Shown here: positions 42,588 through 51,837 of the stretch, piece by piece | Layout of the letters: each line of letters opens with the position of its first letter | Position numbering within the stretch: position 1 is the stretch's first letter | NCBI RefSeq assembly: GCF_028747205.1 | Contig: NZ_CP112880.1 | Coordinates: forward strand, 372,001-436,000 | Reading direction: 5' to 3' | DNA length: 64,000 nt | Source: Streptomyces sp. CA-278952 | GTDB lineage: Bacteria > Actinomycetota > Actinomycetes > Streptomycetales > Streptomycetaceae | Notes under the pieces: model-generated | Told to the model about the DNA's origin: nothing | Databases searched by the model: none | Seen by the model: the letters and a program-made list of their open reading frames with translations, nothing else | Made by a program: the position numbers and the translations under genes

Positions 42588-42869
42588 ATGTCTCGTATGA
42601 CGAAGGTCGCCGCTGTCATGGCCGGCACCGGTGCCCTGATCGCCGGCGGCGCCGGCCTGGCGTCCGCGGACGCCGGCGCGCAGGGCCTCGCCGCCGCCTC
42701 CCCCGGCGTCGGTTCGGGCAACGTGGTCCAGGTCCCCGTGCACGTGCCGGTGAACCTCTGCGGCAACACGATCAACGTGATCGGCCTGCTGAACCCGGCC
42801 TTCGGCAACACCTGCGTCAACGCCGACGGTGGCCACCACGACAAGGGCGGCTACGGCCACGGCCGCTGA
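42588..42869 (+). CDS. Short chaplin
   Basis: ATG 42588 is eight bases after AAGGAG. The 93-residue secreted protein has a Sec signal (VAAVMAGTGALIAGGAGLAS) and one chaplin domain (SPGVGSGNVVQVPVHVPVNL, then CGNTINVIGLLNPAFGNTC). Two Cys form the expected disulfide. A His/Gly-rich tail follows (GGHHDKGGYGHGR). Short chaplins such as ChpE-H assemble into amyloid-like surface films that allow aerial growth. The His-rich tail is less usual and might bind metals. A strong terminator follows. Confidence 0.9.
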   Translation: MSRMTKVAAVMAGTGALIAGGAGLASADAGAQGLAAASPGVGSGNVVQVPVHVPVNLCGNTINVIGLLNPAFGNTCVNADGGHHDKGGYGHGR

Positions 42870-42885
42870 TCCCCCGCTAGTTCCA

Positions 42886-42926
42886 CAACGGCCGGTCCCC
42901 TCCCGCGCGGAGGGGACCGGCCGTTG
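42886..42926. terminator. Strong bidirectional terminator, 17-bp perfect stem
   Basis: Arms 42886-42902 (CAACGGCCGGTCCCCTC) and 42910-42926 are exact complements with a seven-base loop. It lies between the convergent chaplin and tyrosinase genes. Confidence 0.9.
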
Positions 42927-42938
42927 CCCGTACCGGGC

Positions 42939-43802
42939 TCAGGCGTAGCGGTAGAGCTTGCCGTGGTCGAGGAGTTTCCTCGGGGTCACGCCCCAGGGGG
43001 GCATCGCGTCGTCGAGGCCGAAGACGTAGTCGCGTTCCGGGCCCGGCGAGGCGGGCTTGCGGCCCGGCAGGTAGGCGGAGTTCGGGTGGGCCTTGCGCCA
43101 CCGGTCCCACAGCAGGTCGATGAAGGAGTGGTGGAGCCAGAACACCGGGTCCTCGGGGGAGGCCGCGCCCGCCATCGGGCCGCCGACCCACTGGTGGACC
43201 TGGTTGTGGAGACCCACCCCGCGCACGCCCCGGATCCCCCACCCCTCGACGCGGTTGCGGAAGCCCTGGCCGCAGACGCTGTTCCACGGCTCGGTGTCGT
43301 ACACGGGGTCCTTGAGCGCCCGCGCCACGTCGTTCTGGGTGGGGAGGGAGACCGGGTCGCGGCCGGGTCTGCCGAAGTTGCGGGTGAGGTAGTGCTCGTC
43401 GGTGACGCCTCTCCCGACGCTCCAGTTGCCCGCTCCGTAGGCGAAGGCTCCGGTGGTGACTGCCCGGTCGCCCGGTCTGCCGTTGCCCCCGAGGAAGTCC
43501 TCCGCCCAGAGCGACGAGGTCGGCTTGTCGTCCTTGGTCCAGTCCCAGTACGGGACGCTGACGCCCGCGTCGACGCCCCGGAGCGCCTTCTCGAACTCCA
43601 GCAGGTACTGGCGGTGCCAGGGGAAGAACGAGGACGTCATGTGCGCCGGGCGCGGCCGCCGCTCGGTGTCCATGACGTAGTACTCCCGGTGCATGACGAC
43701 GAAGTCGTCGTAGCGGCCCGAGCGCTTCAGTTTCAGGATCGCGTCGACGAGCCGGCGCTTTTCGGTGCGCGTGAGGTCGCGCTGGTTCTTGCGGGTGTAC
43801 AC
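42939..43802 (-). CDS. melC2: Tyrosinase (MelC2)
   Basis: GTG 43802 gives 287 residues starting VYTRKNQRDLTRTEKRRLVD, which matches Streptomyces MelC2. The copper A ligands lie in MHREYYVMD and HMTSSFFPWHRQYLLEFEKAL. The copper B ligands lie in GLHNQVHQWVGGPM and DPVFWLHHSFIDLLWDRW. The enzyme oxidises tyrosine to dopaquinone and starts melanin formation. It lacks a signal peptide and is carried out by its chaperone MelC1, encoded just upstream with a 19-base gap. Confidence 0.95.
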   Translation of the reverse strand: MYTRKNQRDLTRTEKRRLVDAILKLKRSGRYDDFVVMHREYYVMDTERRPRPAHMTSSFFPWHRQYLLEFEKALRGVDAGVSVPYWDWTKDDKPTSSLWAEDFLGGNGRPGDRAVTTGAFAYGAGNWSVGRGVTDEHYLTRNFGRPGRDPVSLPTQNDVARALKDPVYDTEPWNSVCGQGFRNRVEGWGIRGVRGVGLHNQVHQWVGGPMAGAASPEDPVFWLHHSFIDLLWDRWRKAHPNSAYLPGRKPASPGPERDYVFGLDDAMPPWGVTPRKLLDHGKLYRYA

Positions 43803-43821
43803 CGGTGCTGGTCCTCCTGGT

Positions 43822-44307
43822 TCACATGCGGTGCGTGGTGGGGTGCGCGAGTCGGGCGGCGCCCAACTCGTCGACGGCGGCACGGGCCGTCTCCAGCAGC
43901 GTCGGGTACGACTCGTAGTGCCGGACGTCGCTCAGATATGTGCCGTCCGCGCGCCTCATGACGTGCAGGGGCCTGCCGTCGATGCGGATCTCGGCGCCCG
44001 GTTCGGCGGCGATCGCGACCCGGTCGTCGTCCGTGGCGCCGGCGGGGACGACGGCGGTCGCCGTCGCCCGGATCTCCCGGCCCCGGTACATCTCGGCGAA
44101 CTCGTCCGCCGTGGGTACGGGGCGGGATCCGGGGCCGGATGCGGGCGCCTGGGGCGCGGGCCGGGCCGCGGCGGCCCTCTCACGGTCGAGCAGCGGGAGC
44201 AGGGCGCCCGCGGTGCCCGTGACCACTGCGGCGGTGAAGGCTCCGCGCAGGACGATCCGGCGGGAGGGAACGCGGGGGCCGCGCGGATGCGCTGGGGTGG
44301 GGCTCAT
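43822..44307 (-). CDS. melC1: Tyrosinase cofactor (MelC1)
   Basis: ATG 44307 gives 161 residues. A Tat signal (VPSRRIVLRGAFTAAVV) precedes the MelC1 domain (DEFAEMYRGREIRATATAVVPAG, IRIDGRPLHVMRRADGTYLS, HYESYPTLLETARAAVDELG). MelC1 loads copper into MelC2 and takes it across the membrane by the Tat route. The promoter region contains four 13-bp repeats (44330-44381). Confidence 0.95.
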   Translation of the reverse strand: MSPTPAHPRGPRVPSRRIVLRGAFTAAVVTGTAGALLPLLDRERAAAARPAPQAPASGPGSRPVPTADEFAEMYRGREIRATATAVVPAGATDDDRVAIAAEPGAEIRIDGRPLHVMRRADGTYLSDVRHYESYPTLLETARAAVDELGAARLAHPTTHRM

Positions 44308-44329
44308 GAGTTGGGTGCCTGCCTCTCGT

Positions 44330-44381
44330 TGACTCGCCTCACTGACTCGCCTCTCTGACACGCCTCATTGACTCGTTAGCT
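44330..44381. repeat. Four 13-bp tandem repeats upstream of melC1
   Basis: TGACTCGCCTCAC (44330), TGACTCGCCTCTC (44343), TGACACGCCTCAT (44356) and TGACTCGTTAGCT (44369) are adjacent. They begin about 22 bases upstream of the melC1 ATG, in the leader or promoter. Confidence 0.8.
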
Positions 44382-44586
44382 CGTCCGAGGTGCTTCTGAT
44401 GGCGATGTTGACAACGAGGCGGAGAAGAAACAGTTGTCGTGCGGGCGGCGTACGGCGCACAGATGGCGGTTTCGTTCCGTCAAACGCGTGAGGGTGCGGG
44501 CTCATCGGGAGCGACGGGCCGCGTCGATGAGGCGGCTCGCCGCGACGAGCCGGACCATGGCCTGGCGAACCGTGGAGGTGATGGGC

Positions 44587-45876
44587 ATGACCGTTCCGTA
44601 CCAGTTGTCCGGGGACCGCGTACGGCCCGCGGAGGACGTCGATCTGGCCGACCCGGCCTTCTGGCGGCTGCCGCGCCCCGTGAGGCTCAGGGCCTTCGCC
44701 CTGCTGCGGGAGCTGGACGCGCCGGTCCTGTTCACTCCCCGGGCCGGTGCCGCGCGCACCGCCGGGAAGCCGTTCCACGCCCTGGTGCGCCATGCGGACG
44801 TGCGGACCGCGAGCCGCACGCCCCAGGTGTTCGCGAGCGCTCCGGGGGTCACCACCCCGGAGCCGGCCGGCTGGGCGAAGGCGCTGTTCGGGAACTCGAT
44901 GGTCAACATGGACGGGCCCGAGCACGCGGCGCTGCGCCGCGTCATCTCGCGGCGGTTCACCCCCCGGCTGCTGGCCGACGTCGAGGAGAACGTCGGCCGG
45001 CTCGCCGGGCGGCTGGTGGACGAGCTGATCGCCGAGCGCTCCGGGGACTTCATGCCGTCGGCGGCCTCGCGGCTGCCGCTGGAGGTGATCTGCGACCTGA
45101 TGGGCGTCCCGGAGGCGTACCGGGCGCGGATCGCGGAGCAGATCGACCACGCCTCGGAGCACGTCGGCGTCGAGCGCCGGGGCCGGGGCCGGCTGCGGAT
45201 TCCCGGCCGTGGGCTGGCGTCGCTGGCCCGGATGCAGTTCGTCATGGGGCGGCTCGCCCGGGAGCGGCGCCGTCACCCCGAGGACGACCTCGTCTCGGCG
45301 CTCGTCAGCGCGGACATCGACGGCGGGGCGCTGTCCGGGCGGCAACTGGGGGCCTTCTTCTCGCTGCTGCTGGTGGCGGGGGTGGAGACGACCCGCAACG
45401 CCATCGCGCACGGCCTGTTCCTGCTCGACCGGCATCCGGAGCAGCGGGAGTTGCTGCGGTCCGACTTCGACCGGTACATCGACGGCGCCGTCGACGAGAT
45501 CGTGCGGCATTCGACACCGATCATCCAGTTCCGCAGGACGGTCACCGCGGAATACGCACTGGGCGGCCGTACGTTTCTCCCGGGGGAGAAAGTCGCTCTC
45601 ATTTACGCGTCGGCCAATCGCGACGAGGCGGTTTTCACCCATCCGGATCGCTTCGACATCACCCGGTCGCCCAATCCTCATCTGGGATACGGCGGCGGGG
45701 GCCCGCACCACTGCCTGGGAGCGCATCTGGCCCGCCTCGAAATGACAGCCCTGTTCCGGGAACTGATCGCCCGTCGCCCCGTCGTGCGAAATCTGGGGGA
45801 TCCGGAACTGGTCGACTCGAATTTCGACAACCGCGTCGGCTCGCTGCCTTTCACGTTCGGCCGCATCTTCACCTGA
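44587..45876 (+). CDS. Cytochrome P450
   Basis: ATG 44587 is about eight bases after GGAGGTG (ATG 44581 is closer than usual). The 429-residue protein shows the I-helix LLVAGVETTRNAIAHG, the ExxR pair in VDEIVRHSTP and RRTV, and the haem-binding loop GYGGGGPHHCLGAHLAR. It resembles the actinobacterial CYP124/125-like class. No ferredoxin gene is adjacent, and the substrate is unknown. It is divergent from melC1. Confidence 0.9.
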   Translation: MTVPYQLSGDRVRPAEDVDLADPAFWRLPRPVRLRAFALLRELDAPVLFTPRAGAARTAGKPFHALVRHADVRTASRTPQVFASAPGVTTPEPAGWAKALFGNSMVNMDGPEHAALRRVISRRFTPRLLADVEENVGRLAGRLVDELIAERSGDFMPSAASRLPLEVICDLMGVPEAYRARIAEQIDHASEHVGVERRGRGRLRIPGRGLASLARMQFVMGRLARERRRHPEDDLVSALVSADIDGGALSGRQLGAFFSLLLVAGVETTRNAIAHGLFLLDRHPEQRELLRSDFDRYIDGAVDEIVRHSTPIIQFRRTVTAEYALGGRTFLPGEKVALIYASANRDEAVFTHPDRFDITRSPNPHLGYGGGGPHHCLGAHLARLEMTALFRELIARRPVVRNLGDPELVDSNFDNRVGSLPFTFGRIFT

Positions 45877-45998
45877 ACGGCACGCCCGCAACGCCGAATA
45901 CGATAAATGGACTCCTGCGCATGCCCTCGGTGCACGATGATGCGACTCTCTCCCTATCAGGCCGAACCGGCCGGAATTCACCGCAGCCAGGAGGAGAA

Positions 45999-47252
45999 AT
46001 GCCGGCTAAGCGCCGTCTCATCGTTTCGTGCATCGCGGCGGCTGCTCTCAGCCTCCTGGCGGGTGGCGGCATCGCGGGCCAGTCGCCGCCGGGCACCGAT
46101 TCCGTCGACGGCGCCGCACCCGGCCCGACGCGGGCGGCGAGCACCACGGCGCACGGGGCGTATCTGGACTACGGGCCCGCCGGGGTCAGCAGGATGGCCG
46201 AGCTGTCGCGCTGGCTCGGCGGGGCGGAGCTGCGGGTGGGGCACACGTACCTGCCGGGCGATCTGTGGGTGAACATCGAGGGGGCGCCCGATTTCCTCGA
46301 CGCCTGGGCGGACTGGAGACAGGCGGACCCGGAGCGGATGTTCGTCCTGAACGTGCCGATGCTGGAGCGCAACGAGGAACGGGTCCCGGACGACGAGGTC
46401 CGCACCCTGCTCCGGGCGGGCGCGGCCGGAGACTACGACCAGCACTTCACCCGGCTCGCGGAGCGGCTGGTGGAGCTGGGCGTTCCGGACACCGTGATCG
46501 TGCTCGGCTGGGAGATGAACGGCACCACGTACACCCATCGGTGCGGTCCCGATCCCGCCTCCTGGAAGGCGTACTGGGAACGGATCGTCACGGCGATGCG
46601 TGCGGTGCCCGGTCAGGACTTCCGCTTCGACTTCACACCGAGCCGGGGACGGGACGCGGTGCCGTGGACCGAGTGCTACCCGGGCGACGACGTCGTCGAC
46701 ATCATCGGGATGGACTCCTACGACCAGCCGCCCGGCGAGACCTTCGACGACCAGATCACCGACCCGTACGGGCTCCAGAAGCACGTCGACTTCGCCGCGG
46801 AGCACGGCAAGCCCATCTCGTTCCCCGAGTGGGGGCTCTTCCGCAACGGCGACAACCCCGCGTACATGCGGCGGATGCTGGAGTGGATCGACCAGCACAA
46901 GCCGCTGTACCAGACGGTCACGGACTACTGCCCGCACGGTGTCTGGCAGTGCGAGAGCAATCCGCGGTCATCGAAGGTGTTCCGGACGATGCTGACCGAG
47001 ATGGCCGCGCCGGCCGCGCCCGCGCCCAGCCCCACACCGACGCCCACCCCTGCTCCTACTCCTCCTGCCGCTCCGACGGATCCGGCGCCCTCCCCGACGG
47101 TCCCGCCGTCCGTGGTGCCGTCCCCGGTGGCGCCCGCGCCCACGGATCCGGGGACCGGGACGCCGCCCGCCCGCGAGTGGTGCGCGCCGGTCCCGTTCGG
47201 CGACTGGCTGGGCCCGTGGCTGCGGGAGCGCGAGATCTGCTTCCGCTACTGA
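45999..47252 (+). CDS. Secreted GH26-like beta-mannanase/glucanase
   Basis: ATG 45999 follows GGAGGAG. The 417-residue protein has a Sec signal (LIVSCIAAAALSLLAGGGIA). Its GH26 catalytic domain has the acid/base Glu in VLGWEMNGTTYTH and the nucleophile Glu in PISFPEWGLFRNGDNP. A Pro/Thr-rich linker (PTPTPTPAPTPPAAP) is followed by a short Cys-bearing tail (WCAPVPFGDWLGPWLREREIC). Family members cut beta-mannans or mixed-linkage glucans. The nearby polysaccharide operon raises the possibility that it trims that polymer. Confidence 0.8.
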   Translation: MPAKRRLIVSCIAAAALSLLAGGGIAGQSPPGTDSVDGAAPGPTRAASTTAHGAYLDYGPAGVSRMAELSRWLGGAELRVGHTYLPGDLWVNIEGAPDFLDAWADWRQADPERMFVLNVPMLERNEERVPDDEVRTLLRAGAAGDYDQHFTRLAERLVELGVPDTVIVLGWEMNGTTYTHRCGPDPASWKAYWERIVTAMRAVPGQDFRFDFTPSRGRDAVPWTECYPGDDVVDIIGMDSYDQPPGETFDDQITDPYGLQKHVDFAAEHGKPISFPEWGLFRNGDNPAYMRRMLEWIDQHKPLYQTVTDYCPHGVWQCESNPRSSKVFRTMLTEMAAPAAPAPSPTPTPTPAPTPPAAPTDPAPSPTVPPSVVPSPVAPAPTDPGTGTPPAREWCAPVPFGDWLGPWLREREICFRY

Positions 47253-47266
47253 TCCCGGACATGGAA

Positions 47267-47300
47267 ACGGCTCCGGCCCTCCTGTCGGGGCCGGAGCCGT
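47267..47300. terminator. Terminator of the GH26-like gene, 13-bp perfect stem
   Basis: ACGGCTCCGGCCC (47267-47279), eight-base loop, GGGCCGGAGCCGT (47288-47300). Confidence 0.85.
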
Positions 47301-47482
47301 CCACCCACACGGGTCCAGCGCGGGGGCAGGTGGACAAGCAACCGCTTGTCACCACCACCAACGCGGACACGGCCCGCTCCGTCACGCCGCCGAACGAGGG
47401 ACAGACCGCGCCCGGACTCCGCACCGGGCGCGGTCCGGGGCGACGAGCGACCATGGAAACCTACAGAGGGTGGTGAGGTGCA

Positions 47483-49948
47483 ATGGCATCCGCCGATGAG
47501 GGCTCCCCGGCGGAGCCCGGCCCGCTGCCCTCCGGGGACGGGCGGGGACCGGCGCGGACGACCGACGGCGCGGCGGCGGTGATCGCCGGGGACGGCACGG
47601 TCATCGGCTGGACCCGGGGCGCCGAGGCGCTGCTCGGGTATCCGGCGGCCGAGGTGGTCGGCCGGTCCGCCTCCCAGCTGCTCACCGGTGTCCCGGACGC
47701 CCGGCGCACGGCCGCGGTGGCCGCCCGCTGCCGGGCCGGGTCGGGGTGGAGCGGGCTGGTTCCCCTGCGGGCCCGGGACGGACGGTCGGTGGACCTCGAC
47801 GTACGGGTCACCGCCTCCTTCCTGATCGCCGGGCGGGAGGGCTTCCTGGTGTCCGGGCGGGAGCTCACCCCGCACTGGACCATGCGCGGGTCCGTGCTGG
47901 ACGACTTCCTGACCCGGTCACCCGTCGGAATGGCGGTGCTCGACCCCGACCTGCGCTATCTCTGGCTGAACGACACCCTGGAACGGTTCGGTGGCGTACC
48001 CCGCGAGCAGCGTCTGGGGCGCCGGCCGAGCGAGGTGCTGCCCGGAGCGCTGGCGACGCCCATCGAGCGGCTGATGCGGCAGGTCCTGTCGACCGGCGAG
48101 GCGATCACGGACTACGAGTACCTGGGCTGGAGCTGGGCCGATCCGCACCGCCGACGGGCGTACGCGAGCTCGTTCTTCCCGCTGGCCGACGCCGCAGGCC
48201 GGCGGATCGGCATCGGTTACATGGTCCTCGACGTCACCGACCGGTGGAACGCGCGCCGGCTGCTCGCGCTGGTGAACGAGGCCGGAGCGAGCATCGGCTC
48301 CACCCTGGACGTACAGCGCACGGCGCAGGAGCTCGCCGACTTCGCGGTGCCCCGGTTCGCGGACTTCGTCTTCGTCGACCTGCTGGAGAACCCGTTCGGC
48401 GGCGACCGGCCGGGGGCGCGGGCACCGGCCGAGGGCGAGCGGCCGGCCATGCGCCGGGCGGGCCTGAGCTCGGTGCGGGAGGGCTGCCCGGAGGCGGTCG
48501 TACGCGTCGGGGAAGCGGTCGACTTCGTGCCGCCGCCGCACGACGCGCACTTCCTCCTCGACGGCGACCCGGTCCTGCTCCCGGCGCTCGACCCGGACAG
48601 CCACGGGTGGACGGTGGAGCAGCCCGCGCGGGCCGCCCGGCTCCGGGAGTTCGGGCTGCACTCGTTGATCTCCGTGCCGATGCGGGCGCGCGACACCGTG
48701 CTGGGACTGACCACCTTCATGCGGTCGCGGAATCCGGTGCCGTTCGACGAGGACGACGTGGCGCCCGCCAGGGAGCTGGTGGCGCGCGCCGCCGTGTGCG
48801 TGGACAACGCCCGCCGCTACACCCGGGAGCACACCGCGGCACTGGTGCTCCAGCGGAGCCTGCTGCCGCACACGCTGCGCGGCGGGACGGCCCTGGACGT
48901 GGCGTCGTCGTACCTTCCGGCGGACGCCAAGGACGGGGTGGGCGGCGACTGGTTCGACGTGATCCCGCTGTCCGGGGCCCGGGTCGGCCTGGTCATCGGC
49001 GATGTCGTCGGGCACGGCATCGGGGCCGCCGCGACCATGGGCCGGCTGCGCACCGCCGTACAGACCCTGGCCGACATGGATCTTCCCCCGGACGAGCTGC
49101 TGGCACGCCTGGACGATCTCGTCCTGCGGCTCAGCGAGGAGGAGCGCGCGGGGGGACCGGAGGAGCGGGGCGGGACGACGGTGGTGGGGGCCACCTGCCT
49201 GTACGCCGTCTACGATCCGGCGAACGGCTCCTGCACGATGGCACGGGCCGGCCACCCGCCGCCGGTGATCGTCACGCCGGGCAACGCGGTCAGCTTCCCG
49301 GACCTGCCCGCCGGGCCGCCCCTGGGACTCGGCGGGCTGCCCTTCGAGGCCCTGGAGATCGAGCTGCCCGAGGGAAGCCTCCTCGGCCTCTACACCGACG
49401 GGCTCATCGAAGGGGCCGACAGGGACCTGGAGCGCGGAATGGACCGTCTTGCCCGGGCGGTGTCCCGGGACGGAATGCCGCTGGAGGACCTGTGTCCGGC
49501 GGTGGTCAAGGAGCTGCTGCCCGTCCCGCAGCCGGACGACATCGCGCTGCTCCTCGCCCGGACCCACCGCCTGAGCCCCGAGCACCTGGTTTCGTGGGAC
49601 GTCCCCGTGGACCCCGCGGCGGTCGGCGAGACCCGGGCCAAGGTCTCCCGCCAGTTGGAGACGTGGGGGCTCGCGGAGCTGTCGATGACGACGGAGCTGA
49701 TCGTCAGCGAACTGGTGACCAACGCGATCCGGTACGCCGCGGGTCCTGTGCGGCTGCGGCTGCTGTTCCAGTCGGCGCTGACCTGCGAGGTGTCCGACGC
49801 CAGCAACACCTCGCCGCGGCTGCGGCACGCCAGGACGACGGACGAGGGCGGGCGCGGGCTGTTTCTCGTCGCTCAGCTCGCCCATCGGTGGGGCACGCGC
49901 TACACGCCCCGGGGGAAGATCATCTGGGCGGAGCAGCCCCTTCCCTGA
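47483..49948 (+). CDS. SpoIIE-family phosphatase with PAS, GAF and anti-sigma-type ATPase domains
   Basis: The 821-residue protein has a first PAS domain (about 25-125), a second PAS (about 139-255, SPVGMAVLDPDLRYLWLNDT) and a GAF domain (about 259-440). The PP2C/SpoIIE phosphatase (about 455-690) has metal Asp in GVGGDWFDVIPL and VIGDVVGHG, and also TDGLIEG and PDDIALLL. A HATPase_c_2 domain (about 705-815) has ELVTNAIRYA and GGRGLFLV. It probably dephosphorylates an anti-sigma antagonist in response to ligands of its sensor domains. It is not in an operon. Confidence 0.9.
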   Translation: MASADEGSPAEPGPLPSGDGRGPARTTDGAAAVIAGDGTVIGWTRGAEALLGYPAAEVVGRSASQLLTGVPDARRTAAVAARCRAGSGWSGLVPLRARDGRSVDLDVRVTASFLIAGREGFLVSGRELTPHWTMRGSVLDDFLTRSPVGMAVLDPDLRYLWLNDTLERFGGVPREQRLGRRPSEVLPGALATPIERLMRQVLSTGEAITDYEYLGWSWADPHRRRAYASSFFPLADAAGRRIGIGYMVLDVTDRWNARRLLALVNEAGASIGSTLDVQRTAQELADFAVPRFADFVFVDLLENPFGGDRPGARAPAEGERPAMRRAGLSSVREGCPEAVVRVGEAVDFVPPPHDAHFLLDGDPVLLPALDPDSHGWTVEQPARAARLREFGLHSLISVPMRARDTVLGLTTFMRSRNPVPFDEDDVAPARELVARAAVCVDNARRYTREHTAALVLQRSLLPHTLRGGTALDVASSYLPADAKDGVGGDWFDVIPLSGARVGLVIGDVVGHGIGAAATMGRLRTAVQTLADMDLPPDELLARLDDLVLRLSEEERAGGPEERGGTTVVGATCLYAVYDPANGSCTMARAGHPPPVIVTPGNAVSFPDLPAGPPLGLGGLPFEALEIELPEGSLLGLYTDGLIEGADRDLERGMDRLARAVSRDGMPLEDLCPAVVKELLPVPQPDDIALLLARTHRLSPEHLVSWDVPVDPAAVGETRAKVSRQLETWGLAELSMTTELIVSELVTNAIRYAAGPVRLRLLFQSALTCEVSDASNTSPRLRHARTTDEGGRGLFLVAQLAHRWGTRYTPRGKIIWAEQPLP

Positions 49949-50005
49949 TCCGACCCGATCCGGGGGACGCCCCCTGACTGCTTCGGGGACGCCCCTGCGG
50001 AGTCT

Positions 50006-50050
50006 CCCTCAAGGGCTCTCCTCGGGGACTGCCCTCAAGGACTTTCCTCG
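50006..50050. repeat. 19-bp direct repeat over the end of an ABC exporter gene
   Basis: CCCTCAAGGGCTCTCCTCG (50006-50024) recurs at 50032-50050 with two changes. The second copy contains the stop codon of the exporter gene ending at 50035. Confidence 0.7.
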
Positions 50051-51837
50051 CCGGCGAAGAGGCGGGCCAGCGGGCCGCCGGCCCGGATCAGCTGGTCCCA
50101 GGTGCCCTCCTCGACGATGCGCCCGCCGTCCAGGACCGCGATCCGGTCGGCCCTGCGGACCGTCGCCGGGCGGTGGGCGATCACCAGGGTCGTCCGGGTG
50201 GCGGAGTCGGCCGCGAGCGCCCGGGACAGTTCCGCGTCGCCCCGGTGGTCCAGATGGGCCGTCGTCTCGTCCAGGACGAGTACGCGCGGACCGCTCAGCA
50301 GCCCGCGGGCCAGGGCCACCCGGGCGCGCTGGCCGCCGGACAGGGTCGCGCCGCGCTCGCCGACGGCCGTGTCCGGACCGTCGGGCAGGGCCTCGACGAT
50401 GGGGGCGATGCCGCAGATCCGGATCGCCGCGCCCAGTTCGTCCGCCGTGGCGTCCGGACTGCCCAGGCGGAGGTTCTCGGCGAGGGTGCCGTGGAAGAGC
50501 GGGGCTTCCTGCCCCACCACGGACACGGCGGCGCGCAGGTCCTCCTCGGTGAGGTCCCGCAGGTCCACGGGGCCGGCCGGGGCGGGGGGCACCAGCTCCA
50601 CGGCGCCGGCCTCGGGGTCCCAGTAGCGCGCCAGGAGGTGTGCGCAGGTCGACTTGCCCGCCCCGGACGCTCCGACGAGGGCCACGGTCTCACCCGGCCG
50701 GACCGTCAGGTCGAGGCCGTCCAGCACGGCCTCTCCGCCGTAGCCGAACCGGACTCCGCGCAGCCGCAGGCCGAGCGGTCCCGGCGGCACGGGGCGGGGG
50801 GCGGTGGGAGCGGGGGCTCCGGCGGGGGCGTGCACGGCGGCCCGGACCCGGGCGGCGGCGGCGCGCAGGCCCCCGGCCCGGCCGAGTGCGGCCGCCGATT
50901 CGGCGACCGGGGCCAAAGCTCCCAGGGCGAGTGCCATGGCGGCCGGGGCCCACGCCCCCTCCAGACGTCCGGCGGACGCGGCGTGGGCGGCGGCCGCGAC
51001 GACCCCGATGACGGCGGCGACGACCAGCAGGTCGCGGGTGGCTCCCGCACCGGTCTCCCAGGACTGTTCGGCGCGCTGGGCGCGGGCGAGCCGGCGTCCG
51101 GCGGACCGGAGCCGGGCCCTCCTGCGGTTCAGCGCCCCCGTCATCAGGAGTTCGCGCAGTCCGTCGACGCTCTCCACGGTCTCGGACGACACCTCGGCGA
51201 GCGCACTCCGGGTCCTCGCCCCGCGTTCGGCCCGGCCGCGCGCCTCGAACAGGGGCGACCAGACCAGGAGGAGTGCGGCGGGCACGACGGCGAGCAGCAG
51301 CCAGGGGCCGAGGGCCGCCAGCACAGCGGCCGACACCGCGAAGACCACGCCGGAGGCGAGGAGTTGGGCGATGGCGTGTGCGTAGAAGAACTCCAGTGCT
51401 TCGACGTCCCCGAGCGCGGTGGCCGCGAGGTCGCCGCTGCGCCGGCCCGCGATCCGGGCGGGGGCACTGCGGGCCAGCCCGTCGAAGACCCGGACGCGCA
51501 GTTCGGCGAGGACCCGGTAGGCGAGGTCGTGCGAGAGGTCCATCTCCCGCCAGGTGGCCAGCGCCCGGAGCAGGACCAGCCCGATCAGGACGGCGACGGC
51601 CCCCGGGGAGGGTGGGCGGTGCTCCGTCACGGCCGTGCCCACCGTGTACGCGGCGAGGGTCACGAGGGCGACCAGGGCCGCCTGGTCGACGAGGGCGGCC
51701 AGGCAGGTGCGCAGGACGGTGGCGCGGTGCGCGCCGAGGACCGGGAGGAGCGAACGCAGGGCGCCGGTCTCGGCGTCGTCGGTGGGGGCGGGACCGGGGG
51801 AACGGGCAGGGCCGGCCGGGGCCGAGGTCGGGGTCAT
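50035..51837 (-). CDS. ABC exporter half-transporter (CydC-like), RiPP export partner
   Basis: ATG 51837 overlaps the stop of the upstream exporter gene. The 600-residue protein has an N-terminal six-helix domain and a C-terminal ATPase with Walker A GASGAGKST, signature LSGGQRARVALARG, Walker B VLVLDETTAHLD and switch LVIAHRPA. It resembles CydC-type heterodimeric exporters. It is the last gene of the YcaO operon, and together with the next gene it is the best candidate to export the mature peptide. Confidence 0.85.
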   Translation of the reverse strand: MTPTSAPAGPARSPGPAPTDDAETGALRSLLPVLGAHRATVLRTCLAALVDQAALVALVTLAAYTVGTAVTEHRPPSPGAVAVLIGLVLLRALATWREMDLSHDLAYRVLAELRVRVFDGLARSAPARIAGRRSGDLAATALGDVEALEFFYAHAIAQLLASGVVFAVSAAVLAALGPWLLLAVVPAALLLVWSPLFEARGRAERGARTRSALAEVSSETVESVDGLRELLMTGALNRRRARLRSAGRRLARAQRAEQSWETGAGATRDLLVVAAVIGVVAAAAHAASAGRLEGAWAPAAMALALGALAPVAESAAALGRAGGLRAAAARVRAAVHAPAGAPAPTAPRPVPPGPLGLRLRGVRFGYGGEAVLDGLDLTVRPGETVALVGASGAGKSTCAHLLARYWDPEAGAVELVPPAPAGPVDLRDLTEEDLRAAVSVVGQEAPLFHGTLAENLRLGSPDATADELGAAIRICGIAPIVEALPDGPDTAVGERGATLSGGQRARVALARGLLSGPRVLVLDETTAHLDHRGDAELSRALAADSATRTTLVIAHRPATVRRADRIAVLDGGRIVEEGTWDQLIRAGGPLARLFAGEESP

